From: JAPLSN01 sp964482955
GTDB taxonomy: Bacteria; Spirochaetota; Spirochaetia; Treponematales; UBA12059
Length of the DNA stretch: 64,000 nt
Assembly: GCA_964482955.1 (NCBI GenBank)
Contig: CAYZZW010000006.1
Location: 27,282-91,281, forward strand
Direction of reading: 5' to 3'
Shown: piece after piece, positions 35,087-43,558 of the stretch
Layout: each line of letters opens with the position of its first letter
Position numbering within the stretch: the first letter of the stretch is position 1
Translations under genes and position numbers: made by a program
The notes under the pieces: generated by a model
The model's input: the letters and a program-made list of their open reading frames with translations, nothing else
What the model was told of the DNA's origin: nothing
Databases searched by the model: none

Positions 35087-36009
35087 CGCTTGGCTCCGTC
35101 GGGGACGTAGTGCCGGATGGAGCGTCCCTCCGACTTCGGATTTTCGACGAAGCGGTCGGCGAGCACGCGGTCGATGGTCGGCAGGGCCGCGGGGGAGATG
35201 CCGAGCGCCCCGATCGGGGTCTTCTTCGCTTCCAGCTCGATCGCCTCCCGGACGGTCTCTTCCTTGAGGATGAGGTCGCGGGCCTCGTAGTACGCGAGGG
35301 GGCCGACATGGACGGCGGAGCGGATCCTGAGGGGCACGCCGAGCGCGTTGTCGAAACGGTTCCAGATGACGAGATCGTTGAGGATGGCCATGCCCGCCAG
35401 GACGGCCGCGGTGGCGGGGTGCCCGAACAGGAAGGCCGCGACGATGCCGTCGCCTTCGCGCAGCCAGATGCGGCCGCGGCGCTTTTCGATCTCGACGGAC
35501 ACGATCTCCGCGAGGGCTTCGAAGGCCCTCGACGCGGCCTTGGCGCCCTTGTCGCGGACGATGGCCGAATTGCCGGCGATGTCCATGCGGTAGACGGCCA
35601 GGCTGCGCTCCTCGCCGACGTGGAGGCGGCCCCAGGTCGGGGTCGCGCGGACGGACTGGTTTTCGTAGAAGGTGCAGGATCCCGCGTCGAAATCGAAGCC
35701 GTCCTCCACGACGGTCCGCACGAAGTCGCCGAGGCGCACGACGGGATACGCCTTGCCCATGAAACCGTTGCGGTCGATCTCGATGAGGCGTTCCACGAGG
35801 TCTATGAAGCGGTCGGCCTCGATGATGTCCTGGAGGATGCGGTGCCCGGCGTCGAGCGGCTGGACGGCCAGCTGGTGGGACAGGCCCATGCGCTCGTGGA
35901 CGTCGTACCTGGGGAAGAACTCCCGCGCCAGCCGCAGGAGCATGTCGCTGCCGAACGACTCGCAGAGGCTCCGCTCGGCCAGCTTCACGAACGACGGTTT
36001 CAGGATCAT
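35083..36009 (-). CDS. Cyclase-fold pseudoenzyme, first of a pair
   Basis: A 308-residue protein. From about residue 125 it has LAVYRMDIAGNSAIVRDKGA, with an Asp at the place of the first metal ligand, then a helix ASRAFEALAEIVSVEIEKRR, GRIWLREGDGIVAAFLFG (like the GDGxxxxF strand of class III cyclases) and LRIRSAVHVGPLAYYE (like the GxxxG loop). This is closer to a true adenylate/guanylate cyclase domain than its partner, but catalytic residues later in the domain are not clear. The N-terminal 120 residues are helical. The start at 36009 has no ribosome-binding site and follows a leaderless-type promoter. Confidence 0.5.
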   Translation of the reverse strand: MILKPSFVKLAERSLCESFGSDMLLRLAREFFPRYDVHERMGLSHQLAVQPLDAGHRILQDIIEADRFIDLVERLIEIDRNGFMGKAYPVVRLGDFVRTVVEDGFDFDAGSCTFYENQSVRATPTWGRLHVGEERSLAVYRMDIAGNSAIVRDKGAKAASRAFEALAEIVSVEIEKRRGRIWLREGDGIVAAFLFGHPATAAVLAGMAILNDLVIWNRFDNALGVPLRIRSAVHVGPLAYYEARDLILKEETVREAIELEAKKTPIGALGISPAALPTIDRVLADRFVENPKSEGRSIRHYVPDGAKR

Positions 36010-36015
36010 CCCGAC

Positions 36016-36045
36016 AGTATCGCCCGCGCCCGGAGCAGTCGTCAA
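36016..36045 (-). promoter_or_regulatory. Promoter of the cyclase-fold pair, leaderless type
   Basis: TTGACG (36040-36045), 18 nt, GATACT (36016-36021) on the minus strand, then 6 nt to the ATG at 36009. Confidence 0.5.
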
Positions 36046-36068
36046 GCCTTTATCACCTCGTCGCCGCG

Positions 36069-36098
36069 TAGCCGCGGCGGCCCGGTCCGGTGTATCGT
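36069..36098 (+). promoter_or_regulatory. Cyclophilin promoter, leaderless type, weak -35
   Basis: TATCGT (36093-36098) ends 6 nt before the ATG at 36105. The nearest -35 is the weak TAGCCG (36069-36074) at 18 nt. Confidence 0.35.
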
Positions 36099-36104
36099 CG
36101 GCGC

Positions 36105-36608
36105 ATGAGCACCACAGTGAAATTCGAGACGAGTCTCGGGGACATCCTCATCGCGATGTACGAGGACAAAAGCCCCCTGACGGCCGAAAATTTCGTCCGC
36201 TACGTGAAGGACGGATTCTACGACGGCACGATCTTCCACCGGATCATCCCCGGCTTCGTGGTCCAGGGCGGCGGCATGCTGCCCGGCCTCAAGGAAAAGG
36301 ACACGCGCAAGCCGATCAGGAACGAAGCCGCGAACCGCGTGTCGAACAGGCGCGGCACCCTGTCCATGGCCCGCACGTCGGATCCCGACAGCGCGTCCAG
36401 CCAGTTCTTCATCAACCTGGTGGACAACGACCGGCTGGACCACAGCGCCCCGACGCCGCAGGGCTACGGCTATTGCGTCTTCGCCGAAGTCACCTCCGGC
36501 ATGGACGTCGTGGACGCGATGGCCCGCGCGAAGACCGGCGACCGTTTCCCGCACCAGAACGTGCCGCTCGAGGACATCGTCCTCGAGAAGGCGACGGTCG
36601 TCGGCTGA
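36105..36608 (+). CDS. Cyclophilin-type peptidyl-prolyl isomerase
   Basis: A 167-residue cytoplasmic cyclophilin: FVRYVKDGFYDGTIFHRIIPGF (catalytic Arg in FHRI), VVQGGG, NRRGTLSMARTSDPDSASSQFFINLVDN (the FFINL block) and YCVFAEVTSGMDVVD. There is no signal peptide. It catalyses proline isomerisation in protein folding. It is 3 bases from the convergent stop of the TrpR-like gene, so they share a boundary with no room for a terminator. Confidence 0.94.
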   Translation: MSTTVKFETSLGDILIAMYEDKSPLTAENFVRYVKDGFYDGTIFHRIIPGFVVQGGGMLPGLKEKDTRKPIRNEAANRVSNRRGTLSMARTSDPDSASSQFFINLVDNDRLDHSAPTPQGYGYCVFAEVTSGMDVVDAMARAKTGDRFPHQNVPLEDIVLEKATVVG

Positions 36609-36611
36609 CGA

Positions 36612-36959
36612 TCACCCCCGCCCGGACGTTTCCGTCGTCGCCTTTTTCGGGACGACGGGGACGCCGGCCAGCTCGAGCATCCGCTTGAACGCCGACCCGG
36701 GCTTCTTGAGCTCGCGGCTGCCCCGGGTGATCTTGCACAGGCTCAAGTGGTACTTCCGGGCGATCTCGCGCTGGGAGACGCCCGCGGCCAGATCCTTGAC
36801 GAGCGCCCAGCGTTTGGCGATCTCGTCGGCTTCCGACTTCGTGAGCAGGCTGTAGAAGAATTCCTCGATGAGGGCGGGATCCTGGACCTTCGCGAGGGTC
36901 GACGACAGCTCGGACAGGTTTCGCTCGACGAGTTCGGGATCGATTTCGACGGTTTTCAC
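36612..36959 (-). CDS. YerC/YecD-type TrpR-like repressor
   Basis: A 115-residue helical DNA-binding protein of the Trp repressor superfamily (YerC/YecD branch). The helix-turn-helix reads AAGVSQREIARKYHLSLCKITRGSREL, preceded by LTKSEADEIAKRWALVKDL, as in TrpR. The TrpR-family tail is followed by a basic tail of 20 residues. The GTG at 36959 is 6 nt after a TATACT box. It is divergent from the TrpX-type transporter operon, which makes regulation of that operon by this protein likely. Confidence 0.82.
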   Translation of the reverse strand: MKTVEIDPELVERNLSELSSTLAKVQDPALIEEFFYSLLTKSEADEIAKRWALVKDLAAGVSQREIARKYHLSLCKITRGSRELKKPGSAFKRMLELAGVPVVPKKATTETSGRG

Positions 36960-36965
36960 GGATTC

Positions 36966-36994
36966 AGTATACCTGCCGCGCCGTACGCTGGCCA
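36966..36994 (-). promoter_or_regulatory. TrpR-like gene promoter, leaderless type
   Basis: TATACT (36966-36971) on the minus strand with TGGCCA (36989-36994) at 17 nt, and 6 nt to the GTG. The GTATAC palindrome at 36967-36972 could form part of an operator. Confidence 0.45.
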
Positions 36995-37008
36995 GAACCC
37001 GACTCCGC

Positions 37009-37037
37009 TTGACGAGTGTTTCTATTTGTAGTATCGT
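37009..37037 (+). promoter_or_regulatory. TrpXYZ-type operon promoter
   Basis: TTGACG (37009-37014), 17 nt, TATCGT (37032-37037). The leader of about 75 nt holds the hairpin CGGCCG-CTT-CGGCCG (37045-37059) and CAAGGA before the ATG. Confidence 0.5.
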
Positions 37038-37116
37038 TCGGTTCCGGCCGCTTCGGCCGTCATCCCGCGCCCCGTCCGGCGGCACAACGCCGGCGGCCGC
37101 GCCGCAAGGAGCCGTC

Positions 37117-38118
37117 ATGAACCGCCTTCGATCCGCTTCGTCCGCGCTCGGCCTCGTCGCCGCGCTGATCCTCCCCGCGCTCGCCGCCTCCTGCCAGAAA
37201 GCCCCGGCCGTCACCACGGTGGGCATCTCGAAATTCGTCGCCCACCCGGCCCTCGACGCGCTGGAGCGCGGCGTGATCGACGCCGTCACGAAGGCGAAAC
37301 CCGGCATCGCCTTCGACCTCCAGAACTCGAACGCCGACATGGCCACGGCCGCGCAGATCGCCCGCCGCTTCGCCGACGAAAAGGTCGCCTGCGCCGTAGG
37401 CATCGCCACGCCCTCCGCGCAGGCGCTGGCGAACGCCATAAAGGACCTTCCCGTGGTCTACTGCGCCGTCACCGATCCGGTCGCCGCCGGGCTCGTCGCC
37501 GGGCTGGACCGCGGCGGTCCCAACGTGACCGGCAGCTCCGACATGACGCCGCTCAAGGAGCAGCTCGACCTCCTCCGCGCGCTCAAGCCGATCAAGCGCC
37601 TCGGGCACGTCTACAACGCGGGCGAGGCGAACTCAACGAAGGTCGCTTCCCTCGTCGAGGCCTACTGCGCGGAAAACGGCATCGCCTTCGTGCCCGCCAC
37701 AGTCGCCAACTCCGCGGACGTGAAGCAGGCCACGCTCGCCATCGCGGACCGCGTGGACGGCATCTACCTCTCGACCGACAACACCGTCTTCTCGGCGATC
37801 AACTCCGTGGCCGAGGTCGCGCTCGAAAAGCGCCTGCCCGTCGTCACGGCCGACCCGAGCTCCGCGGAGTCGGTCCCCGTGCTGGCAGCCCTCGGCTACG
37901 ACTACTACGCGATGGGGCTCGCCACGGGGCAGATCGTCGTCCGCATCCTCGACGGCGCCAAGACCGCGGACATTCCCGCCTACGTCCCGAACGACCCCGC
38001 CGGCATGCTGCTCGTCCTCAACCTCGACGTGGCGCGGAAGATCGGGATCGAGCCGCCGCCCGCGCTCGTCGAACGGGCCGCCACCGTCATAGAAAACGGC
38101 GCGGCGAGGAAGCGCTGA
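37117..38118 (+). CDS. ABC transporter substrate-binding lipoprotein (TrpX-like)
   Basis: A 333-residue lipoprotein of the ABC_sub_bind family (PF04392), which in Firmicutes includes tryptophan-binding TrpX. Signal peptide with lipobox AASC (Cys about residue 26). It has VGISKFVAHPALDALERGV, the classic opening of the family, CAVGIATPSAQALANAI, GSSDMTPLKEQLDLL and VYNAGEANSTK. It then has DPSSAESVPVLAALGYDYYAMG. Co-transcribed with permease and ATPase genes and divergent from a TrpR-like gene, so tryptophan or a related aromatic compound is the best guess. Confidence 0.85.
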   Translation: MNRLRSASSALGLVAALILPALAASCQKAPAVTTVGISKFVAHPALDALERGVIDAVTKAKPGIAFDLQNSNADMATAAQIARRFADEKVACAVGIATPSAQALANAIKDLPVVYCAVTDPVAAGLVAGLDRGGPNVTGSSDMTPLKEQLDLLRALKPIKRLGHVYNAGEANSTKVASLVEAYCAENGIAFVPATVANSADVKQATLAIADRVDGIYLSTDNTVFSAINSVAEVALEKRLPVVTADPSSAESVPVLAALGYDYYAMGLATGQIVVRILDGAKTADIPAYVPNDPAGMLLVLNLDVARKIGIEPPPALVERAATVIENGAARKR

Positions 38119-38119
38119 G

Positions 38120-39052
38120 GTGCCGGCGGCCATCGCCGTCGAAGGCCTCGTGTACGGCTTCCTGGCCCTCGGCGTGTTCGTGTCGTTCCGCGTCCTCGAC
38201 TTCCCCGACCTGAGCCCCGAGGGATCGTTTCCCTTCGGCGCGGCCGTCTCGTCGGCGCTGGTCGTCGCGGGCGTCCACCCCGCCTTCGCGCTCGCGGCGG
38301 CCTTCGCCGCGGGCGCCCTGGCGGGCGCCTGCACGTCGTGGATCAAGCACGCGTTTTCGGTGCCGCCCCTCCTTGCCGGCATCGCGACGATGACCGCCCT
38401 CTATTCGATCGACCTGCGCGTGCTCGGCGGCCGCGCGAACCTGCCGCTCATCCCGGTCAACCCGGTGATGGACGCGGCGCGCGCGCTCGCGCCCGCCGCC
38501 GGCGCCTGGTCCGAAGTCCTGTTCTTCCTCGCGGTGGCGGCGGCCGGCTTCGTCGCGCTCGACCTGTTTTTCCACACCGAAGTGGGCCTCGCGCTCGGCG
38601 CGCTCGGCGACAACGAGAACGTCGTCGTCGCGGCAGGAGCGGATCCGGTCCTGCTCAGGACCGCGGGCGTCGCGCTGTCCAACGGGCTCGTGGGGATGTC
38701 CGGCGCCCTCGCCGCGGCGTACCAGGGTTTCGCGGACGTCAACCTCGGCGCGGGCGTCGTCGCGGCGGGGCTCGCGTCCGTGATGATCGGGGAGTTCCTC
38801 TGGAAAAGCCAGAAGATCGGCCTCCAGCTGCTCCGCGTCCTCGTCGGTTCGATCCTGTTCCGCGGCCTCATGTACGCGGGCCGGGCGTGGGGCTACGCGC
38901 TCGGGATCACGCCCAACGACCTCCGGCTCGTCACCGCCGTCCTCGTGGTCGCGTCCGTGGCCGCGAGCGGGCTCGGGCGGCGGACCCGGACGAAGGCGGC
39001 CGCCAGACGCCCCGCGACGGCGCGCGGCCCGGCCGACGGAGGACTCCGATGA
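38120..39052 (+). CDS. ABC transporter permease (branched-chain/TrpY type)
   Basis: A 310-residue membrane protein of the BPD_transp_2 family with about eight to nine hydrophobic segments: FLALGVFVSFRVLDFPDLSPEG at the start (the DFPDLSPEGSF block is typical), ALAAAFAAGALAGACTSW and GLVGMSGALAAAYQGFADVNLGAG (the EAA-like loop of the family). A basic Arg/Ala-rich tail of 25 residues ends it. The GTG start is 1 base after the binding-protein stop, and the end overlaps the ATPase ATG (ATGA). It forms the channel. Confidence 0.9.
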   Translation: MPAAIAVEGLVYGFLALGVFVSFRVLDFPDLSPEGSFPFGAAVSSALVVAGVHPAFALAAAFAAGALAGACTSWIKHAFSVPPLLAGIATMTALYSIDLRVLGGRANLPLIPVNPVMDAARALAPAAGAWSEVLFFLAVAAAGFVALDLFFHTEVGLALGALGDNENVVVAAGADPVLLRTAGVALSNGLVGMSGALAAAYQGFADVNLGAGVVAAGLASVMIGEFLWKSQKIGLQLLRVLVGSILFRGLMYAGRAWGYALGITPNDLRLVTAVLVVASVAASGLGRRTRTKAAARRPATARGPADGGLR

Positions 39053-39840
39053 TCGCCCTCGAATCGGCCTCGGTCGTCTTCGGAGCCGGCACGCAGGACG
39101 AACGCCACGTCATCGACGGGCTGTCGCTCCGCGTCGGCGCCGGCGAATTCGTCGCGCTCATCGGCTCGAACGGCGCCGGCAAGTCGACGCTCCTCAACGC
39201 GATCGCCGGCTCGGTCCGGCTCGCCTCGGGCAGGATACTCGTCGACGGCGCGGACGTGACGGCGGAGCCGGAATGGCGCCGCGCCCGCCTCGTCGGCCGC
39301 GTCCGGCAGGATCCGCTGTCGGGCACCGCGGCGGAGATGACCGTGCTCGACAACCTGGCCGTGGCCTCGCGGAAGGGCCCGCGGCGGCTCCTGCCCGCCC
39401 TCGGAGCCGCGCGCGCGCGCGGCCTGGCCGCCCGCGTCGCGGAACTCGGCATGGGTCTCGAAACGCGGCTCCGCGAGAACGTGGGGCGGCTGTCGGGCGG
39501 CCAGCGCCAGGCGCTCACCCTGCTCATGGCCACGATGTCGGCGCCGTCCGTGCTCCTCCTCGACGAGCACACGGCCGCCCTCGACCCGCGGAACGCCGAG
39601 CTCGTAGACGCGCTCACCAGGCGCCTCGTCGCCGAAGGCCGGCTCACCGCGCTCATGGTCACGCACGACATGCGCCGCGCCATCGCCGAAGGGGACCGGC
39701 TCCTCATGATGCACGAAGGACGCGTCGTCCTCGACGTCCGCGGGGACGAAAAGCGCTCGCTGACGGTCGAAGGACTCGTCGACCGCTTCAGGTCCGCCAA
39801 GGCGGGAGCCTACGCGGAAGATCGCGATCTTTTGACCTGA
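39049..39840 (+). CDS. ABC transporter ATP-binding protein
   Basis: A 263-residue ATPase of the same transporter. Walker A GSNGAGKSTLLNAIAG, Q-loop VRQDPLSG, signature LSGGQRQALTLL, Walker B PSVLLLDEHTAALDP and switch His in MVTHDMRRA. The RTEM-like LLDEHTAALDP is the variant seen in branched-chain and Trp-type importers. It closes the binding protein-permease-ATPase operon. Confidence 0.95.
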   Translation: MIALESASVVFGAGTQDERHVIDGLSLRVGAGEFVALIGSNGAGKSTLLNAIAGSVRLASGRILVDGADVTAEPEWRRARLVGRVRQDPLSGTAAEMTVLDNLAVASRKGPRRLLPALGAARARGLAARVAELGMGLETRLRENVGRLSGGQRQALTLLMATMSAPSVLLLDEHTAALDPRNAELVDALTRRLVAEGRLTALMVTHDMRRAIAEGDRLLMMHEGRVVLDVRGDEKRSLTVEGLVDRFRSAKAGAYAEDRDLLT

Positions 39841-39852
39841 AACCGTGAACCA

Positions 39853-39897
39853 GGAACCGGGCGCGATTTTGGCATTGCGCAAGACGGCGCCCGGTTC
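39853..39897. terminator. Inverted repeat between ABC operon and histidine kinase gene
   Basis: Arms GAACCGGGCGC (39853-39863) and GCGCCCGGTTC (39887-39897) pair perfectly around a 23-nt loop. It may end the ABC operon, but it has no U-run. The -35 box of the kinase promoter lies in the loop and the -10 box begins right after the second arm, so it may also be an operator. Confidence 0.4.
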
Positions 39898-39903
39898 TAC
39901 GAT
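39875..39903 (+). promoter_or_regulatory. Histidine kinase promoter, leaderless type
   Basis: TTGCGC (39875-39880), 17 nt, TACGAT (39898-39903), then 6 nt to the ATG at 39910. It is nested within the inverted repeat. Confidence 0.5.
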
Positions 39904-39909
39904 TATCGC

Positions 39910-42900
39910 ATGAAGAAATCCGTACCGGTTCCGGCGGTCCTGGTCCTCTCCGCGCTCCTGACATCCGCGGCCGCCGCCGACGACCTCTTTTTCGAAATAC
40001 TCGGGACTGACCAGGGCCTGCCGAACATGTCGGTTTCGGCCATCGTCCAGGACGAGACGGGCTTCATCTGGTTCGGCACCCACAACGGCGTCGCGCGCTG
40101 GGACGGCAAGACCTTCAAGCCCTTCGAAAACGATCCGTTCGACGCGGGCACGCTCGTGCACCAGCAAGTCCAGACCATGTACGCGGAACCCGGCGCCCTC
40201 TGGGTCGGCACCTACGGCGGCCTCGACCGCCTCGATCTCAAGACGGGCGACTTCCGCCACTTCGCCTCGAATCCCGCCGACCCGGCCTCGCTCAGCAACA
40301 ACACCGTCGTCTGCGTCCGCCGCGACGCGGAAGGCGCGCTGTGGGTCGGCACGCTCGGCGGCTTGAACCGCCTCGACGAAACGACCGGGAAATTCGAGCG
40401 CTTTCTCCACGACGGCGCGAATCCGGACAGCCTCCCGAACGACGTCGTCCGCTGCGTCTTTTCGGACTCCGCGGGCCGCCTCTGGATCGGCACCTCGGGC
40501 GGCGGCCTCTCGCGCTACGACCGGGCGTCGCGCCGCTTCGTCACGCTGCGGAAAGACCCGAAGAATCCCCGCTCGCTCATGTCCGACTACGTGATATCGA
40601 TCGCGCAGGCCGCGGACGGCGCGCTGTGGATCGGCACCTGGTTCGGCGGACTGTCGCGCTTCGACCCCGAACGGGAAACGTTCGACAACGTGAAGATCGG
40701 AAACGGCCAGACCTATTTCGTGGACGCGTCCGTCCCCGGCAGCGTGTACGTCGGCACCTGGGGAGACGGGCTCCACGTCTACGACATCGCGACGCGCGCG
40801 ATCGAAAGCCACAAGCGCTCCGACCGCCGCGGCTCGATCTCGAACGACATCGTCTACTCGATGCTGCGCGACCGCTCCGGCGAACTCTGGTTCGGCACGA
40901 ACGGCGGCGGCGTCAACAAGCTGAGCCGCGCCGGCGCCGACTTCGCCGTCTGGGAAAACGATCCGGCGGATTCGAAAACCCTCGCCTACGGCAAGATCAA
41001 CGCCATCCACCGCGATTCCCGCGGCGACTTCTGGGTCGGCGTGTACGGCGGCGGACTCAACCGCCTCGATCCGAAGACCGGAACCTGGATCAAGTACCGC
41101 CACGACCCGAAGGATCCGCGTTCGCTCCCGAGCGACGTCGTCAACGTCATCCACGAAACCTCCTCGGGCGAGCTCTGGATCGGCACCTACGAGGGCTTGT
41201 CCCGTTTCGAACGGGACGCGGGGAACTTCCGGACGATCACCGCGCGGCCGGGCGGTCTCTCCTCCAACAACGTGTTCGCGATCGAGGACGACTCGGACGG
41301 GGACCTGTGGATCGGCACGTACAACACCGGCCTCGACCACTGGGACCGGAAATCGGATACGTTCGCGCATTACGCCAAGGATCCGAAGGATCCGGGATCG
41401 CTTTCGGACAATCTCGTGTACGATCTCGAGTTCGATTCGTTCGGCCGCCTCTGGGTGGCCACGAACCACGGCTTGAACCGCCTGGACGGACCTGACTTCG
41501 CGAAGTTCTACCACGACGTCGCGGATCCCGAGGGGATCGCGAGCGACTCGATCCGGCGCGTCCGGCTCGACTCGGCGGGATCGCTCTGGCTCGCGACCAC
41601 GTCCGGAGGCGTGTCCATCCTGTCGAAGGACGGGGCGTGGACCCACTTCTCGCGGCGCGACGGCCTTTCGAGCAACATGGTCAACGACGTCGTCGAGGAC
41701 CGCGACCGGAACGTCTGGATCGTGACGCAGACCGGGCTCGTCAAATGGCATCGCGCCACGGGACTCCTCGAGGACGTGCCCCTCTACCGGCGCGAGCGCA
41801 TCCGGGATTTCAACCTCGGCACCCTGCTCGACCGGGACGGCACCGTCTGCGTGAGCACGACCGGAGCCGTGTTGAGGCTCACGGAACCGGGGGCGTTCCG
41901 CAACACGCACGTACCCCCGGTGGTCGTCACCGGCGTCAAGGTCTTCAACGAACCGCGATCCTTCCCGACCTTCGCGCACGAGCTGGACAAGCTCGAGCTC
42001 AAGCACTACGAGAACTCCGTCGAGTTCTCGTTCGCGGCGCTCGATTTCCGCGACCCCGAGCGGAACCTCTACCGCTACATGCTGGAGGGCTTCGACAAGG
42101 ACTGGATCCAGTGCGGGAACCGCAGCTCGGCCACGTACACGAACCTGCCGGGCGGCTATTACCGCTTCCGCGTCACGGGATCCAACAACGACGGGCTCTG
42201 GAACGAGGCCGGCGCCGAACTCCCGCTCCGCGTCGCGCAGGCGTGGTGGGCGACCTCGTCCGCCAAGGTGTTCTACGCCATCGTCGTCGCGCTGTTCATC
42301 TACCTCGTCTCCACCGCCTTCCAGCGCCGCCAGCTCCGCGTCAAGGTGGCCGAGCTGGACGAGACGCGGCGCAAGCTCGAGACCGCCAACGCCGACCTGG
42401 ACACGGCGTATCGCGAAAAGGCGGCGCTCCTCTCCGAAATCCAGCATCGCGTCAAGAACACGATGATCATGATCGAAAGCATACTCGGCCTCGAGTCCTC
42501 CCGCCTCGACGACGCCCAACGCGCGGCGCTCGACGAAACCGTGCGGCGCGTGCGCTCCATCACCGAGCTCTACGGGATACTCTACCGTTCCGGCGAAAGC
42601 GGCTCGGTGAACCTGGCCGACTACCTCGGCGGCATCGTCGCCAATTTCGCGGACGCCTTCGTGTCGGGCGACGATCGGGTGGCGATCCGCACCGACCTGG
42701 AACGCGTCACGCTGGACTTCAAGTCCGCGATGAACCTGGGACTCGTCGTCAACGAGCTCGTCACCAACTCGCTCAAGCACGCCTTCCCGGACGGACGGCG
42801 CGGCTCGGTCGAGCTCGCGTTGCGCCGCTCCGACGGCCATATCGAGCTCGTCATCTCGGACGACGGAATCGGACTGCCGCCGGATTTCGACCTGAAACGC

Positions 42901-43065
42901 ACGACCGGCACCGGCACGACCCTCGTCAAGCTGATCGCCGGCCAGCTGCACGGCACCATCCGCGCGTTCAACGCCGGGGGCGCACGTTTCGAACTGCGGA
43001 TCCCGCTTCCCGGGGAAACGGTCGCGGCCGGCCCGACGGATCGCCCGGCGCGCGACAAAGCCTGA
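39910..43065 (+). CDS. Hybrid-type propeller sensor histidine kinase (HisKA_2)
   Basis: A 1051-residue sensor. After a signal peptide (LLTSAAAA) comes a periplasmic part with 14 blade-type repeats of the form LWxGTxxGG, from FIWFGTHNGV onward, forming two seven-bladed propellers (about residues 35-650). A Y_Y_Y domain follows (about 695-775, LEGFDKDWIQCGNRSSATYT). One membrane helix lies near 785-805. The cytoplasmic part has the HisKA_2-type motif EIQHRVKNTMIMI with His846, and a HATPase with NELVTNSLKHAF and SDDGIGLP. No receiver or HTH is fused, and no response regulator gene is adjacent. Confidence 0.92.
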   Translation: MKKSVPVPAVLVLSALLTSAAAADDLFFEILGTDQGLPNMSVSAIVQDETGFIWFGTHNGVARWDGKTFKPFENDPFDAGTLVHQQVQTMYAEPGALWVGTYGGLDRLDLKTGDFRHFASNPADPASLSNNTVVCVRRDAEGALWVGTLGGLNRLDETTGKFERFLHDGANPDSLPNDVVRCVFSDSAGRLWIGTSGGGLSRYDRASRRFVTLRKDPKNPRSLMSDYVISIAQAADGALWIGTWFGGLSRFDPERETFDNVKIGNGQTYFVDASVPGSVYVGTWGDGLHVYDIATRAIESHKRSDRRGSISNDIVYSMLRDRSGELWFGTNGGGVNKLSRAGADFAVWENDPADSKTLAYGKINAIHRDSRGDFWVGVYGGGLNRLDPKTGTWIKYRHDPKDPRSLPSDVVNVIHETSSGELWIGTYEGLSRFERDAGNFRTITARPGGLSSNNVFAIEDDSDGDLWIGTYNTGLDHWDRKSDTFAHYAKDPKDPGSLSDNLVYDLEFDSFGRLWVATNHGLNRLDGPDFAKFYHDVADPEGIASDSIRRVRLDSAGSLWLATTSGGVSILSKDGAWTHFSRRDGLSSNMVNDVVEDRDRNVWIVTQTGLVKWHRATGLLEDVPLYRRERIRDFNLGTLLDRDGTVCVSTTGAVLRLTEPGAFRNTHVPPVVVTGVKVFNEPRSFPTFAHELDKLELKHYENSVEFSFAALDFRDPERNLYRYMLEGFDKDWIQCGNRSSATYTNLPGGYYRFRVTGSNNDGLWNEAGAELPLRVAQAWWATSSAKVFYAIVVALFIYLVSTAFQRRQLRVKVAELDETRRKLETANADLDTAYREKAALLSEIQHRVKNTMIMIESILGLESSRLDDAQRAALDETVRRVRSITELYGILYRSGESGSVNLADYLGGIVANFADAFVSGDDRVAIRTDLERVTLDFKSAMNLGLVVNELVTNSLKHAFPDGRRGSVELALRRSDGHIELVISDDGIGLPPDFDLKRTTGTGTTLVKLIAGQLHGTIRAFNAGGARFELRIPLPGETVAAGPTDRPARDKA

Positions 43066-43076
43066 GGACGGACCGC

Positions 43077-43493
43077 ATGGACGAAGCGCGACTCCTCGAC
43101 TCGATCGAAACCGCCGCCGAATTCGAGTTCTCGCGCTCGGGCGGCCCGGGCGGGCAGAACGTCAACAAGGTGAACACGAAGGCGACGCTCCGGGTGGCGC
43201 TCGCGTCCCTCGACGGGCTGTCGGAGGCCGAGCGCCTCCGCGTCGAGACCGTGCTCGCGCCGCGCATCGCGGACGGGCGCGTGATGGTATCGGTGTCCGA
43301 CGAACGCACCCAGGGCGCGAACCGGAAGCTGGCCGTGGAGCGCCTCTGCGCGCTCGTCGCCGACGCCGCGCGCATCCCCAAGCCGCGGCGGAAGACGAAG
43401 CCCACCGCCGCGTCGGTGAAACGCCGCCTGACGGAAAAACGGGCGCGTTCGTCCGTGAAGCGCGGCCGCGCGGATTCGCCGCCGGAGGACTGA
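43077..43493 (+). CDS. arfB: Peptidyl-tRNA hydrolase ArfB (YaeJ-type)
   Basis: A 138-residue release factor-like protein. It has EFSRSGGPGGQNVNKVNTKATLRV, with the GGQ motif that cleaves peptidyl-tRNA, and a basic C-terminal tail (RKTKPTAASVKRRLTEKRARSSVKRG) that enters the empty mRNA channel of stalled ribosomes. It rescues non-stop ribosomes. It lies 11 bases after the kinase gene, with GAGGA before its ATG, so the two share a transcript. Confidence 0.93.
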   Translation: MDEARLLDSIETAAEFEFSRSGGPGGQNVNKVNTKATLRVALASLDGLSEAERLRVETVLAPRIADGRVMVSVSDERTQGANRKLAVERLCALVADAARIPKPRRKTKPTAASVKRRLTEKRARSSVKRGRADSPPED

Positions 43494-43501
43494 GGAAAAC
43501 G

Positions 43502-43537
43502 GAACGGCCCGCCCCCGTGCCGGGAAGCGGGCCGTTC
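43502..43537. terminator. Bidirectional terminator between arfB and the DEAD-like gene
   Basis: Arms GAACGGCCCGC (43502-43512) and GCGGGCCGTTC (43527-43537) are an exact 11-bp inverted repeat with a 14-nt loop, between the convergent genes ending at 43493 and 43559. Confidence 0.6.
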
Positions 43538-43558
43538 GGAGGCACGACGCGCGGTCGT

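Noticed and set aside
38893..42951. 1352-codon minus-strand frame over the kinase gene
   Set aside because: It has no family similarity and Val/Arg/Glu-rich shadow composition; the propeller kinase is certain.
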